Assembly: GCF_026213295.1 (NCBI RefSeq)
Contig: NC_079420.1
Location: forward strand, 19,565,776-19,629,775
Direction: 5' to 3'
Length of the DNA stretch: 64,000 nt
From: Gadus chalcogrammus
Lineage: Eukaryota; Chordata; Actinopteri; Gadiformes; Gadidae
Shown here: in pieces, positions 1 to 18,378 of the stretch
Layout: every line of letters starts with the position of its first letter
Position numbering within the stretch: position 1 is the first letter of the stretch
Notes under the pieces: generated by a model
Databases searched by the model: none
Seen by the model: only the letters and a program-made list of their open reading frames with translations
What the model was told of the DNA's origin: nothing
Program-made: the position numbers and the translations under genes

Positions 1-385
1 ATCTTTTTCCAGGTACGGCCCACAAAACACCACTGAAGGTCCCTCATTGGTCAACCGTTGGTCACTTTAACCAATATGTGACCTTAGGACAAAAACGGGA
101 TTCTAAATCGTCAGTGGCAACTCCTCGAGGTCACCATGACCTTTGACAGAAGGGAATATATAACATATTCATTAAAAAAATACGTCTTTTATTTATCAGT
201 TGTTTAGAAGCTCTGTTCAAACATTCTGGCACCTCTTATCAGCTGGGCTTGTCATCTGTTTAATAGAACTTATTAGAAATAATGTGCTAAAATAAAGGTC
301 CAATCATTTCCCTTTTAACGTGAAAACCCTCAAAGCTCTGTGAACCCAGGGTCCTCCATATAACCAGTTGGTGTTGTGCTTGCAG
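1..385 (+). other. Intron of the anoctamin gene (3' part)
   Basis: No coding potential beyond shadow frames. It ends in a splice acceptor, cag at 383-385, directly before the first anoctamin exon of the window. The upstream exons lie outside the window. Confidence 0.7.
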
Positions 386-2299
386 AACCTGGCCATGTTC
401 CTCAGCATGCTGGTGGCGTGGCTGATCCCCGACGTGCCGCGCTCCCTGAGGGACCAGCTGAAGAAGGAGAACATGATGCTGATGGAGTTCCTGCTCAACG
501 AGGAGGCCGCCTCCAAGCCTCGCTCCCCACAGGAGGTGGCGCCCGCGTTCCCCGCAAACATCGACATCGTGGTGGAGGCCCCATACGAGGACGAGGAAGA
601 GGAAGAGAAGGAGGAGGAGCAGGAGGAGGCAGAGGAGAGGAAAGAGGAGGAAGAAAGGGAAGAGGGGTTGAAGGAGGAAGAGGAGGAGCAGGAGAAAGAG
701 GAGGAGAAGGAGAAAGTGAAGGAGAAAGAGGAGGAGAAGAAGAAAGAGGAGGAGAAGGAGAAAGAGGAGGACAAGGAGAAAGAGGAGGAGAAGGAGAAAG
801 AGGAGGAGAAGGAGAAAGAGGAGGAGAAGGAGCAAAAGGGGGAGAAGGAGAAAGAGGAGGAGAAGGAGAAAGAGGAGGAGGAGAAGGAGCAAGACGAGGA
901 GAAGGAGGTAGAACTTGGCGTCAAAGTGGATCTGGGGAGACCTGGGACCACGCGTGAGAGGGACCCTGAACTTGAGATGGCAACAGGAGGGGAGGCTGAA
1001 GAAAGAGCGGACAATGGTCTTGTCGATCTGGTCCTCTGCCGAAAGGAGATGGAGGAGCATTTAGCAGAAAAGAAAGAGGAGGAAGGAGAACATAGGCCAG
1101 AAGAGAAGGCGGAGGAAACAGTAGTGGTGGAGGAGGCCAGGGCGGTGGGGGAGGAGGTGGAGGAGGCCAAGGTGGTGGTGGAGGAGGCCACAGTGGTGGT
1201 GGAGGAGGTGGAGGAGGCAGCGGTGGTGGTGGAGGAGGTGGAGGAGGCCATGGTGGTGATGGAGGAGGCAGCGGTGGTGGTGGTGGAGGAGGCAGCGGTG
1301 GTGGTGGAGGAGGCAGCGGTGGTGGTGGAGGAGGCTAAGGGGTTGGTGGAGGACGGCACAGTGGTGGTGGAGGAGGCAGCGGTGGTGGAGGACGGCACAG
1401 TGGGGGTGGAGGAGGCCAAGGTGGTGGAGGAGGAGGAACAGCACTTTCCATTGATCTAGACTTGTTCATGGACCAACTGGGTTTGTTAGGTGAGAGGCCA
1501 CAGCTCATTATACCTTCCTTTGTCAGCTCCTTCAGTGATGTGACTGTAATTTAAATACACCATATCTGGCTAATGATGTGACTTTTTCCCCCCCGCAGAT
1601 GATGACGATGATGACGGTCCTTCTTCAAGCAAGGGCCGGGAAATGGAGCTGCCCCTCTCGGACACCAGACAACAGCCACCCAACCTCTTTGAGCTCCCTG
1701 GTCCCCCCCATCTAGCACCCAAGCAAGGCTCGTCCTACAGTCTCTCGGGCGCAACGGTATCAACCAGGGCGTTGGAGTCGGACCCCGGGCTCTACTCGCT
1801 CAAAGGGCCCCCGCCTCCAGACGCCCGGTCCAGGGGCATGGCGCGATGCTCCACCCTGCCTTCCCGCCCCAGAGGCTCCGCAGCCTCCTACAGCTTGCCG
1901 CGCCCGAGCCAATCAACCAGCCTGACCAAGCTCCAGCAGATGTCCTCCAACATCCCACTGGTCCCCCTGTGCTCCGGAGTGTCCCTCCCCCCGGCTGACC
2001 CCTTTTCTCCCCCTCGCACGCCCCGCTCACTCACCCCCCTGCAGCCAGCCCACTCGCCCCCAGCCGGGCCAGAGTCGCCCAAGGCCCAGCTCCCCTTCGA
2101 ACTGTTCACCCTGAGAGGCCCTCCTCCCCAGGAGCCGCGCAGCAGGGCCAAGAGCCGCTGCTCCACGCTACCCGCCCGCCGGCTGGGCCCCGGGGCCGAG
2201 GACAGGGCGGTCAAGCCCAGCCAGTCCACCGGCTTCACCCAGCAGGGAGAGCGCATCCCTCCGTCCCCCAGCGAACTGAAAGGCGACAGCCTGCTGTGA
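386..2299 (+). CDS. Anoctamin (TMEM16 family, ANO1/ANO2-like) C-terminal exons, partial gene
   Basis: Two exons are seen: 386-1489 (acceptor cag at 383-385, donor GTGAGA at 1490) and 1599-2299 (acceptor cag at 1596-1598, stop TGA 2297-2299). The first begins with the end of the last membrane segment, NLAMFLSMLVAWLIPDVP, followed by LRDQLKKENMMLMEFLLNEE. This fits the ANO1/ANO2 pattern (NLxMxxSxLVxW-IPDxP, then Q-KKE). Anoctamins are ten-segment Ca2+-activated chloride channels or lipid scramblases in the plasma membrane or ER. After about 70 residues the chain becomes a Glu/Lys array, then a Val/Glu array. The second exon encodes a Pro/Ser tail with two related blocks (PGLYSLKGPPPPDARSRG near 1780-1840 and LFTLRGPPPQEPRSRA near 2100-2150). 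The first exon reads in two different frames at its two ends (see findings), so the exact C-terminus is uncertain. Subfamily assignment is by motif only. Confidence 0.8.
590..1440 (+). repeat. Coding purine-rich minisatellite in the anoctamin exon
   Basis: Two adjoining arrays: GAG/AAG-type units of about 15 bases (GGAGAAAGAGGAGGA and variants, about 590-905) and GTGGTGGAGGAGGC-type units (about 1125-1435). They encode poly Glu/Lys and Val-Val-Glu-Glu-Ala in the main frame and poly-Gly in the neighbouring frame. The array is almost purely purine on the + strand, so it is prone to length change and to assembly error. Confidence 0.9.
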
Positions 2300-2897
2300 G
2301 GACGGGCCAGCGGGGAGAGAGACTGACTCTGGATGGGCGTTTGAACCTGAAGCCTCAACCTAACCTCTTACTTCTTGTGCTCGCCCTGTTGCAATGCATC
2401 GGTGTAAACACTGCAAACAAGTGCAACTCTTTTTCTGATGCTCATGAAGAAGTTCTTGCAGAGGTGCAGCAAGGATCTTTTTTTTTATGTACAGGATCTC
2501 TGTTTGATATAGGAGAAATGCGAAATCCTATCATTTCCATTAGTGGTGATTTGGACAAATGGAGTATTGGACAATTCAGATCCCAGATACTGGCTTCTGG
2601 AACTCTCTTTGCCATGCCACAATGCAAATCACCGTGGAGACTTATTGAAGCTGAAATTCTTTCTACTGATTCCTATGGATAATGTTTGTTTTATTGTTGG
2701 TTTCTGCCCACAGTCGGAGCTCAATAGTGTCTGCTCCTCATAGTCTCAGCGTTGCTGCCCTGTAGAACAGAGGGAATTGTATCATGATATTGCACACATA
2801 GTGTCGATCAAGACAGTTACGCATGTAGATCTACTATTTATACATAGTGTTTTGATATATACATACATTTTTCTGTTCACATGAAAGTGATAATAAA
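2300..2897 (+). promoter_or_regulatory. Anoctamin 3' UTR with poly(A) signal
   Basis: Non-coding sequence follows the TGA at 2297-2299. An AATAAA hexamer stands at 2892-2897, followed by T-rich sequence. No other AATAAA hexamer is seen between the stop and this one. Confidence 0.6.
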
Positions 2898-2905
2898 ACA
2901 ATCCA

Positions 2906-3610
2906 TTTTTAATAGCCTTATTTTATTTATTTGCTTGTGGGGTTAACAATGCTCTTAAATTTAATGAATTACTTTAAAATCATAAATAATAATGTTATTT
3001 AGTTTGATGACAGCAAATTGAACATAAAGCCACTACAGTAAGTTCCTCCTGATAGGAAGCAAGAGGGCAGCGGAGCCGAGGTGAAAGGGTATGCTGCCAC
3101 CCTGTGGGGAAGCAGAAGTACAACATCAGTAAAACATCAGTAATTCCTTATTCCCCAATTTGTTGGTTTTCACGTCCAAGCTATTGAAAATTAAAAGTAA
3201 TCTTTGGTTCCAGAAAAGAAAATTGTGGATTTTCCACCTTGTCATCAAAATATTATATCAATACATTGAAAAGTCAAGGATATCTTTCTTATAAGCAGCT
3301 CAAACAGAGCAGGCCATTATCAATGCTGATAATCCGGGTTTGCTATCTCCAATGATGTTATTTTGCCCTCGTTATCTCTTGCTCTTACCCACCCTTGACC
3401 TTCCCATGCAGTCTTCACTTCTTTCTGTTTCCTCCATTACCCAACCCCTCCACAACGCCCTCCCTCCAAGACATACACACACACACACACACACCATTCC
3501 TTTTCTCCCGCTCAACCGACAAATTGGCCTTTATCAGGGGGCATGCTGGTGGCGTGGCTGATCCTCAGCATATAACAGATGTGGGTGTGAGCTGTAGCGT
3601 CCCACCCCCC

Positions 3611-3663
<53 letters not shown>

Positions 3664-4105
3664 TCAGCTGCATGAGAAAACGTGCAGGCAAAAGACATGG
3701 CCTACGATCGCTGGGGCTCAGTTACAGTAATGGGATGACGTTGATGACTTAAACAACACATGTGGTATAATCAGAGCAGTGATAACAACCTGAATGTAAG
3801 CCAGAGACCAAGAGATAAAGTGACACACACGCACTCAAACACTCACACAGAAAACAGGCGCAGCCCGTTTGTTCACCGCAGCAGGTAAGCCCATCTCTAG
3901 ATCGTGCTCTATATACTTGTAGTGTACTCTCTACTCTCACTCCCTGCTTGCAATCGGGCTGTAGCCCGACCAAAGAGATGCATGTTAGCCTAACAGTGAT
4001 GTCAATTAGCACCCCCGTTAGTTGGACTAGCCTCTCTGAACAGTAAACAACCAATATTAAAGGTAAGTCTGTATGTCTCTGAGTCTATACAAATTGAGCG
4101 GTGTG

Positions 4106-4172
<67 letters not shown>

Positions 4173-4775
4173 AACCAGTGCACATACATACATTTGGGGT
4201 TAATTTGAGAGAATACAGAATGTTTGGATTTTACGTTCCATTGGACAGTAGGTAAATGTGCTGTCACCCACTCTTGATTTGAGTGAAATGTAGCTCCTGT
4301 AGATTCTCTGTTCAGACTTGTATACTTATCCTCAGGACCACTTGTCTCTGCAGGCCCCCCATTGCAACTTGGCTAATAGACCCTGCTTAGGATGAGAAAA
4401 GCTCCCAAGAACAGGCACTTAAGCATATATTTAATGTGTATGTATACAATATCTGGACTGAAGCTATTGTTTAGGTTGCGAAACCCTTTCTTCTGATTGC
4501 GGGATGCAAGGGTGGTTGATCTTTGATCTCTACTGTCTGTTCAGAGTCCAAGGGAGGAAATACTCCACCTCCCATTTTACAACAGATATGTTCTTACAAT
4601 GACCCAATGTCCAAACCAACAGAACTCCCTGACAATATATTCCCATAATTAAACATTAATATGGCACTATATGGGTATTCCCATATGGTCAATTACATTA
4701 CATTGTATTTTCCATGTGTTTTAGGATGTGGCTCTGATTAGGAGAAATAATAGTGCCTTTGTTTTTCCTCGTCAG
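2906..4775. other. Intergenic region between anoctamin and ceramide synthase genes
   Basis: No gene is seen. It holds (CA)n at about 3475-3495, a poly-C run joined to (AC)n at 3603-3660, and (GT)n at 4099-4171. Positions 3541-3564 repeat a 24-base piece of the anoctamin exon exactly (see findings). The first non-coding exon and promoter of the ceramide synthase gene probably lie here but cannot be placed. An acceptor cag at 4773-4775 precedes the start-codon exon. Confidence 0.6.
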
Positions 4776-4786
4776 CCAACGCAGGC

Positions 4787-11252
<6,466 letters not shown>

Positions 11253-12080
11253 ATCTGACCTAGGCGGACAGTTGTGGATTGAGACACAAATACATGACAA
11301 TGAATATGGATTACTGTGGAAGAGGATGCCTACAATGAGATTCAAACTGCATAGATTGCAATTTCCAATGCTTTTCCATACGTTTCTTCTGGCCAAGATT
11401 CACATTTGATTGTATAGGCGTAATGCAATACTTAATAATTCAAGGAGGAAAACAAAAATATGTCATACTTAAGGTTAACACGCTTTATTAATGCGTGTGT
11501 GGGCTTAACACGCCCCCTGCCCTACGCATTAAACACATCGCTGCTCAGACGGAGCATCACCAATCACCATCCACACACACCGGGTTGTTGATCCTGGACA
11601 AACGCTGCAATGTCATCAGATCAGAACATCAGATCAGAACATTAATCAGAAGATCAAATCAGAAGATCAGATCAGAACCTCCGATCAGAACAGCTTACCG
11701 TCTGAACAACCCCAAAGTCCTTAGATGCCCAATGTCAACAAACTGATAACAATGCCATCAATATTGCTTAAGGACATGAGCAATTCTCAAACATAAACCA
11801 CAATAAAACTGGATTAAACTAAACAGGCGGTTGCTGTGATGATAAATTAAGGTGACAGTTTTGCTGAAATAAAACTTGTGGTTTGGCAGTCCATGTATCA
11901 ACAAATGATCTGATGTTTGACGAATGCATAAGATTGTTAAACATGTTATGTACAACAATTTACTTATATTTAGTCTGATTTTAGTATTCTGAATTGTTTT
12001 AGTTTTAGTCTAGATTTAGTCGACTAAATATTTTGTTGACTGAAATCGAAGTGTAAAGCATTATTTAAAGGCAGTGTTGC
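11253..12080 (+). other. Ceramide synthase 3' UTR and downstream spacer
   Basis: The likely poly(A) signal is AATAAA at 11802-11807. An imperfect tandem array of the unit AGATCAGAAC (with variants such as AGATCAAATC) occupies 11614-11693. No other gene is seen. Confidence 0.5.
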
Positions 12081-12081
12081 A

Positions 12082-12430
12082 GGTTAACCGGAAGTTTTGA
12101 TTAATGGGTATGTGGTATACCCCCCATTTTTGTATTTTGTGTAGTCCCTTTTCATGATTCTGTGATATTTTCTTAATGTACGATGGAGTTACATGTTTTG
12201 GCCAATAGATGGCATTAGACCCCTGAATAATGCAGTTGCATGGCGATTTGGAATACTGAACAAAGGAAATCAGAACGTTGTTGTTACTGCAAGTGAAGGA
12301 AGGAAGCATTCGCATTCACGAAGTGAGCAGTAATAAGTTTGCAAAATACGGAATAAATGTGAAAATATTTCCCAGCACGCTGTTGAGAGTTATCTTTCTT
12401 CAAGTGTGCAACAAAATTGGTGTCAGAACA
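12082..12430 (+). mobile_element. Probable LTR and primer-binding region of a degenerate LTR retroelement
   Basis: An AATAAA at about 12350 and a terminus near CAACAAAA are followed by TGGTGTCAGAACAGGGACTC, which resembles a primer-binding site. The gag-like frame starts 60 bases further on. The left LTR boundary was not resolved. Confidence 0.4.
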
Positions 12431-12489
12431 GGGACTCAGCGTGAGCAAAAACAGAGTTAGAAGAAATAAAAGACGTTGGAACACACAAA

Positions 12490-13824
12490 ATGGAGCTGGA
12501 GCAGCTACAGGATGAGCTGAGTGAGCAGCTACTTTGTAATCTAAAGATTGAACAGCTAAAAGAGGTGTGTATTCAAGCTAAAGTTTCTCCAGAAGGAAAG
12601 AAGCACACGTTGATCCGAGCAATTAATGGATCAGAAGATAAAGCATTAGAAGACGATGAACTCAAGGTTGCAGAGACATTTGTGCAAGATTTGTTAGCTA
12701 CAGCTAAGCAATTGAGCGAAACCGCGCCAAAACCAGATGGGGATGAGAAACACAACGAGGAGCTACAAAGGCTACAGAAACAATATGCTGAAATGCAGTT
12801 GAATTTTCAGAAGTCAACGAAATTGCTTGAGGAAGAAATGAGTCGGCTAAGGGAGAAAATCTACAGGACGTCTAGCTCGCCCGTTGAGCCTCCATTCCCC
12901 AAAGCACCTTAACGCCTCGTGCCCACTGCACCGTCAGTCAACGGACGTGGGAAGGCGTGGCTGACGGATGGGGGAGTAGTCTTTGCAGATGCATCCGTCA
13001 GCCAATCAAATCGGTTCGCCGGGTTCTTCCCGCTTCTTCCTGCTTGTTGCGAGGCAAGATGACCCGCTTTCCCGCTTTCCAGTATCGTCAGAGCCCAAGT
13101 CGCGTCACAGTGCTTACATTTGCATACGCGATCTGATTGGATGACGGAACCGTCGCTGCCGAAAAAGTTGAACATTTTTCAACTTTCTGACGGTGGCGAA
13201 CGCTCCAACTGAACGGACGGATCCACAATGCATTGCGCGTCCGTCCCCATTCAAAGTCAATGGGCAACGGTCAACTGACGGAGGTAGTGGGCACGGGGCG
13301 TAAGTAGTCATCAGACGTGAGTTCCGAATTAATGGCCAGATAGGGGAGTTAGGGCAGAAAGACAAGTTATCGTACACTAACCTCATGCACCAAATAGACA
13401 CTGGAAAACGTAAGGGCCACGGGGATGCCGAAATTGTCGAAGCTGTAGTAAAAGCTTCTACCCCAGGACTCAGTTTACGTGATATGCTGGAAGCTAAAAG
13501 TAAATTGACTGGTGCATTTGAAGACGATTTTCAAAGCTCATTTCAAAGAAAAACGTACTACAGATATGTTCCACAGACTTGTTAACATAACTCAAGATGT
13601 AAAAGAATCCCCTCACAACTTTCTTTTTCATGCGATTGTACTCAACGAGAGGTTAATGGCGGCTGCAAAAGATGCCAGCTCAGATGTACAGTACAGCCCA
13701 AATATCATTCAGAAGAAGTTTCTTAGGTCAATCAGCACAGGGTTACTGAGTGATAATGTTAAAGTGCTGTTAAAAACTCACCTGGATGACCTAGGAGTGA
13801 CTGATGAGACATTGATCGAGAAAA
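12490..13824 (+). pseudogene. Degenerate LTR-retroelement gag, split by a MITE and truncated by a Kolobok-like element
   Basis: The frame 12490-12912 starts MELEQLQDELSEQLL and has a coiled-coil-like region. It is cut at 12912 by the MITE 12913-13300. It resumes at 13304 in what would be the same phase once the MITE and one TAA target copy are discounted, leaving a single TAA at the junction. It then shifts frame near 13540-13555 and runs on to FLRSISTGLLSDNVKVLLKT (around 13719-13778). It stops at the TTAA insertion of the next element (13825). No protease or reverse transcriptase follows, so this is a dead fragment. Its gag family was not recognised. Confidence 0.65.
12913..13300. mobile_element. 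388-bp PIF/Harbinger-like MITE inserted in gag
   Basis: Terminal inverted repeats: CGCCTCGTGCCCACTGCACC at the left, and at the right GGTAGTGGGCACGGGGCG, the near reverse complement. It is flanked by a TAA duplication (12910-12912 and 13301-13303). A 3-base T/A-rich target duplication fits PIF/Harbinger. Confidence 0.8.
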
Positions 13825-13828
13825 TTAA

Positions 13829-16800
13829 AGGGGACATATTATGAAAACAGCACTTTTCCTGGGATTTGGGGTGTTGTTGTGGATATATGGTGCTCCCACA
13901 CGCATACAAACTTTGAAAAAAGTCTGTACATGATTTTTCGAGTAAGATGCGCATTTCTGGAAGCAGCCCGCCTCAAGCTACCAAACGACCGAGTCAGTTT
14001 CAGCGCCCCTTCCTACGTAAGAAGGGGCACTCATTTGAATATGAACTCCCACTTCCCCACCCCCCTTCAATCAGAGTATAAGTAAGATACGGCCTATTGT
14101 GTTGCATGTTTAGAATTCATCATGTCGAGGATTCACAAGAGGTGTTCTGTTGTTGGCTGTATGGACGTCCACAAATCCCTCCATCGTGTCCCAGAGGACG
14201 AAAGAGCGACGTCGATTGATTTCATTTTTGAAGGCGAAGTCCCGGCTACAGTTGGCAAAAACCTGTTGGTCTGCGCTATAACCACTTTACGACTGACTGT
14301 TTCTCCAACTTCGGTCAGTACACGGAAGGATTAGCTGTGAAACTTTATCTCTACGAGGGGTCCCTTCCAACTTTGCGTGGAATACCTGCAGACGAGGGAC
14401 ATGTAAGTATACAAATAATTAGCTGTGTGTTTCTTTAGTATATTAGCATGAACTTGTGCGTGTTGTGGCGTGAGTTTTTCCATTGAAAACGAAGAAAGGC
14501 TATGGAAAGCACATGCTGCAAAGCTACCAAGGATACATTCAGTGAGACAATGGGTGAACGAGATTTTTATAGGGAAACGTTCGCATTGTGGGTAGTTAAT
14601 GCAAAGGTGACATAGGGGAGTTGGAGTGACCATCGTTGAGACTGCAAGACAGTTAACGGAATCTACATAACAAAGAGTCATTCGACAGACATGGCCTGAG
14701 TATCAGATTTTGTGGCTGCAATGGCAATTCAAATACCAACGAAGCTCCCATCCAGAAAGAGGAAGGGAGGTATCTAAAGGTACAGGGAGAATGTATACAA
14801 TTCCTTATAATGTGAATAGTAATTATATATACACGGTGAATATAATTTGAATATTATAGTTATGCTTGACATTTAAAAGACACAGAGCTATACATGCAAG
14901 ATAAGGTTGACATATTTTTTGCCGATAGGCCTCATGCATCATCGGAGTTACCTGCTACAAGGGATATTGGCTGCAATACTGAGCCACCTCAGAGACACCA
15001 TGTTGGCACACAACTCTCTTTGAAGACTCTTCATTCACATTACAGAAGTGAAGGTTGGTAGTGTTTATACTGTAACAGTGCAGTCATGTTTAATTCCTAA
15101 GAATGCCCTGCTATCATAAATATATACTTTTTGTTACAGCTGTCCAGGCTACTGTGTCCTTCAAGGACTTTGGCATAACCGATAAGTAGGAAACTTACCA
15201 ATAAGTAGGATATTATGTATGATATTTTTGTCTTTCAGCAACTCCTGCATTCTACAAGCTGGAGAAGGCGCTGACCAAGAAGACAGTCCTGAGGGATATA
15301 GCAAAGCTCAGTCCCCAGCACCTGACGTTCAATAAATAAATAAACAAATAAATGCACATAAATACCAGAAAATATACCAAATATTCAAAGTGCAAGTGTT
15401 GTTGAATAATCTAGTAACTAGTGATTCCCTTTTGTGTGTATTGCACAGAGTATGTGAATGATGCAAATGATTTGATGGACATGATCATTGAGAAGGTATT
15501 TGTCGACCCAGCATCGTACAGAGATTCTGAAGATAAACATCCCGCCGGAACTGTCTTCAGAATATGAGCATCCAGACAAGGAGGAGGTCATCGCCAGCTA
15601 CGTCTCCAGATTCAATCAAGGGAGGGTGGTTTGAAGCCTCCGTATCTTCCATGGGCGTCAGGAAACTCGCGGTGTATATGAAGAACAGCGCATGATGGGA
15701 TAACAACCCGTATCTTCCGCCCAAGGAAGCCCCAGCACCAGCTCACAAAATTTCTATAGGGAAAATTTAACATTGTTAGTCAACAGGTTCTACAATGTCA
15801 ACATCTGCGTTCACGTTTTCTCATTGAATTCAGTGAACTCTTCACTTATACTGTATTTAGATGCACAAATATTCATGACTGCGTTCAATAAATGTTTATT
15901 GTGTCTGTACAATGTTTTATGTGAATTAATGCGTAATATGCAGTATCTGGTTATGAAAAAATTGGCTATATGTTAAAATATGATGTGAAATTGTGGCATT
16001 GGCTGACTTTATTTAGTTTATTGTGTATGAACAGTCAAGTAGGTTATTATAGGTAAAACTCACTGCTCTATCCCCCGTAGTCGCAAAGGAGCGTAGTCAG
16101 CTCTGTAAATGTTGAATGTGTTCTGCAGCAAGAACACATTTAGACAAACCGGTTCTACACCTGGATGGTCTATCATACAGGGAGGCCTTTCATCCAGCTG
16201 TTCCAGTCGTCTTGTAACCTATTATCGATAACATAAGGTGAGTATCTGCAGTGGCATGTTATCAGAAATCATGCACTGCAAACATAAGTGAAGGAAAGGG
16301 TTAGGTAGCTGCTAATGTTACCTGACGTACCTCCTGACAGCATACGTTCTCAGGCTCTGACTGCATTGTGGCACAATTTCCACATGTGCGCCTATACAAA
16401 CAAATACAAATAAATCATGCATGTATAATGCTAAATAAATAAACCTGGCATACCAGTATTTGCAACCAATAATAGCTCCCACGTCTGAGATTGGTGCGTG
16501 CTCTAGTCTAGATGGCCACATTTTACTAGACTGAGGTGAATGTCCAGTAGCGCTAGGCATTCTCAAGTTTACTGCACAAACACATCTGGTTGACATAATT
16601 TCACTTTTTGTGAAATAGAAGAAAAATATAGTTATACTACTAGTAGTAGTGTAAATTCAATAGGCTTACTATATAATCGCCTAGCTTCTAAAGATGGCTA
16701 CTAGATACTTATTTTTATTTCGTTTGCACTACAACTATGACACATATTTTCCAAGAGCACCTTACCATGCATACTGAATCACAAGTTCTGTCACTGCAAG

Positions 16801-17549
16801 CGTCTGATTCAAGCATCTGAACCCAACGCAGACTATTCATAATATTCTAATGAACACGGTAGAGGCAGTGAATGAAGTATTGATTAGACAGAGATTCAGA
16901 CACTGTCACAGAGTGTGAGAGGAGAGTTGACGGAAAAGATGGCGGTTGACCTAGTTTCAAAGTTTATAGGCCTACCGTGTATACTCGGTAATACCGGTGT
17001 TGACGCGAGTGTATTACTCGGTGGGAAAATGTCCACACCGCGGCAACTCTAATGTCTTCTATATATCTAGTGCCAGTAGCTAGCGTCTAACTTATACGGG
17101 AAACTCAGACAATGACGTTGAAAAGTTCCTTAAAAAATAGAAAGTTTTTCTTTGACTAACCATTCAGAAGCATCCTGCTGAATTCTCGGAGCCTAAGGTT
17201 CTGCAGGAGCCTCCTCTCCTTCTTCAGGATCCGATTCAGGTTCGAACATATATGGTTGAACCACTGAAGCTGCCATGTCCGCTAATTTCACATGCTAGTA
17301 CACTCTCTCCGTAACCATGGTAACAGTTTGTTAGAAGGGTGTGTCCAAATGCAATGGGCGGTAGCTAATTTGCATTGAAGCTACACCCCCCTGAAACAGC
17401 GCATTCTGAAAGGGACTGAACCAGAGAGAATAGCTGTAGGCGAGATTTTTTTTCCTAAAAGTCAATTCAAGCAAACAGCTTCAAAAACATGTTTTTGGAA
17501 ACTCAAATGCTATGTTTACTTGTTGTAAAAATAGCATAATATGTCACCT
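13829..17549 (+). mobile_element. 3.7-kb Kolobok-like TTAA element
   Basis: Ends AGGGGACATATTATG (13829) and CATAATATGTCACCT (to 17549) are inverted repeats, flanked by TTAA at 13825-13828 and 17550-17553. TTAA targets and THAP-domain proteins are typical of the Kolobok superfamily. The interior holds a broken THAP gene (14122-14403) and further exon-like pieces at about 14690-14790, 14930-15055 and 15440-15650. No DDE catalytic core was recognised. Confidence 0.75.
14122..14403 (+). pseudogene. THAP-type zinc-finger exon, frameshifted
   Basis: Starts MSRIHKRCSVVGC, with the first Cys pair of a THAP finger. The second half, CANHFTTDCFSNFGQYTEG, gives the Cys-x2-His pair and typical downstream sequence. 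A frameshift near 14276-14285 separates the halves. The exon-like stretch ends GGACAT before GTAAGT at 14404, a good donor. THAP domains bind DNA in P, Kolobok and related transposases and in their domesticated relatives. As it stands the sequence cannot give the full finger. Confidence 0.6.
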
Positions 17550-17555
17550 TTAAAT

Positions 17556-17905
17556 AGTTAGTTGAATGACGTCACGTGTAAGGCGGATTGTTCTAGAAGA
17601 TTACTCTTTGTCAGCTAGAGATGCGGCATGAGAGAAGGTGAACAGCTTGTGATGAATCTAGTTTCAAAGTCCCTGCAAATAGCATGCAGCCAACGAGGTA
17701 GGCTATGTTTTTTGTTGTTTCCCTGTATTTCGTTTGGCTTGTTTGGCTCTTTGTGTTCCGTGTTATTTATGATCTTATGTAAGGCTAATGCCGTTTCTGT
17801 TGTACTGTGTGTTCATCTATAGTTTTCACGGTGAAGTTGGAGTAAAAGTCTGCAATAAAACCCGTCAAAGGAACCACTGGTGTCTGCCGACTGCTTTTAG
17901 ACTAG
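17556..17905 (+). mobile_element. Possible solo LTR
   Basis: An AATAAA at about 17853 is followed by CCACTGGTGTCTGCCGACTG, again of the TGGTGTC primer-site type seen at 12415 and 41665. No partner LTR or internal domain was found. Confidence 0.3.
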
Positions 17906-18378
17906 AGGGATTTATACAATATATTTGACATAGCAAACAATTTCACATTATATCTTAAAAATAAAACACAATTAGCTGTATTAGTCAAGGAAAGAACACT
18001 TTCAGACTTGGAATTTGTGTTTATATACGTGAACCACCAAATGTCAGAGCTTTAACGGCCAATCACACAAATCACACGCATGTCATGGGACCAGAGCCCG
18101 TCTACGAATATTAGACATTCTCTGATGGGACCCAAAATGAATTGGATTTTTACTTCCGGAACCACACTGCGGCGCTCTGCTGCCCTCTAGCGACGTCATG
18201 GTGAAGTAGGAACCGACTGTCAGTGTTGCCAGATTTCCCGCCCAATCTGGCAACACTGCCGATTATGTACGACGCAAGGTTACCATGACAATACCAAACA
18301 CAAAACGACTTCCAGAGGGAGAAACTACCTTGAAATGTGTCTTAACTAAGCTTGAGTACGTTTTCTTTCAATTGCAAT

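Noticed and set aside
304..1419. Long - strand frames opposite the anoctamin exon (Ser/Thr-rich and Leu-rich)
   Set aside because: They are mirror frames of the purine-rich coding array; composition is fully explained by the repeat, and the + strand carries the family motifs and splice sites.
2296..2743. Two frames in the anoctamin 3' region
   Set aside because: They lie after the anoctamin stop and before its poly(A) signal, with no motif; treated as 3' UTR.
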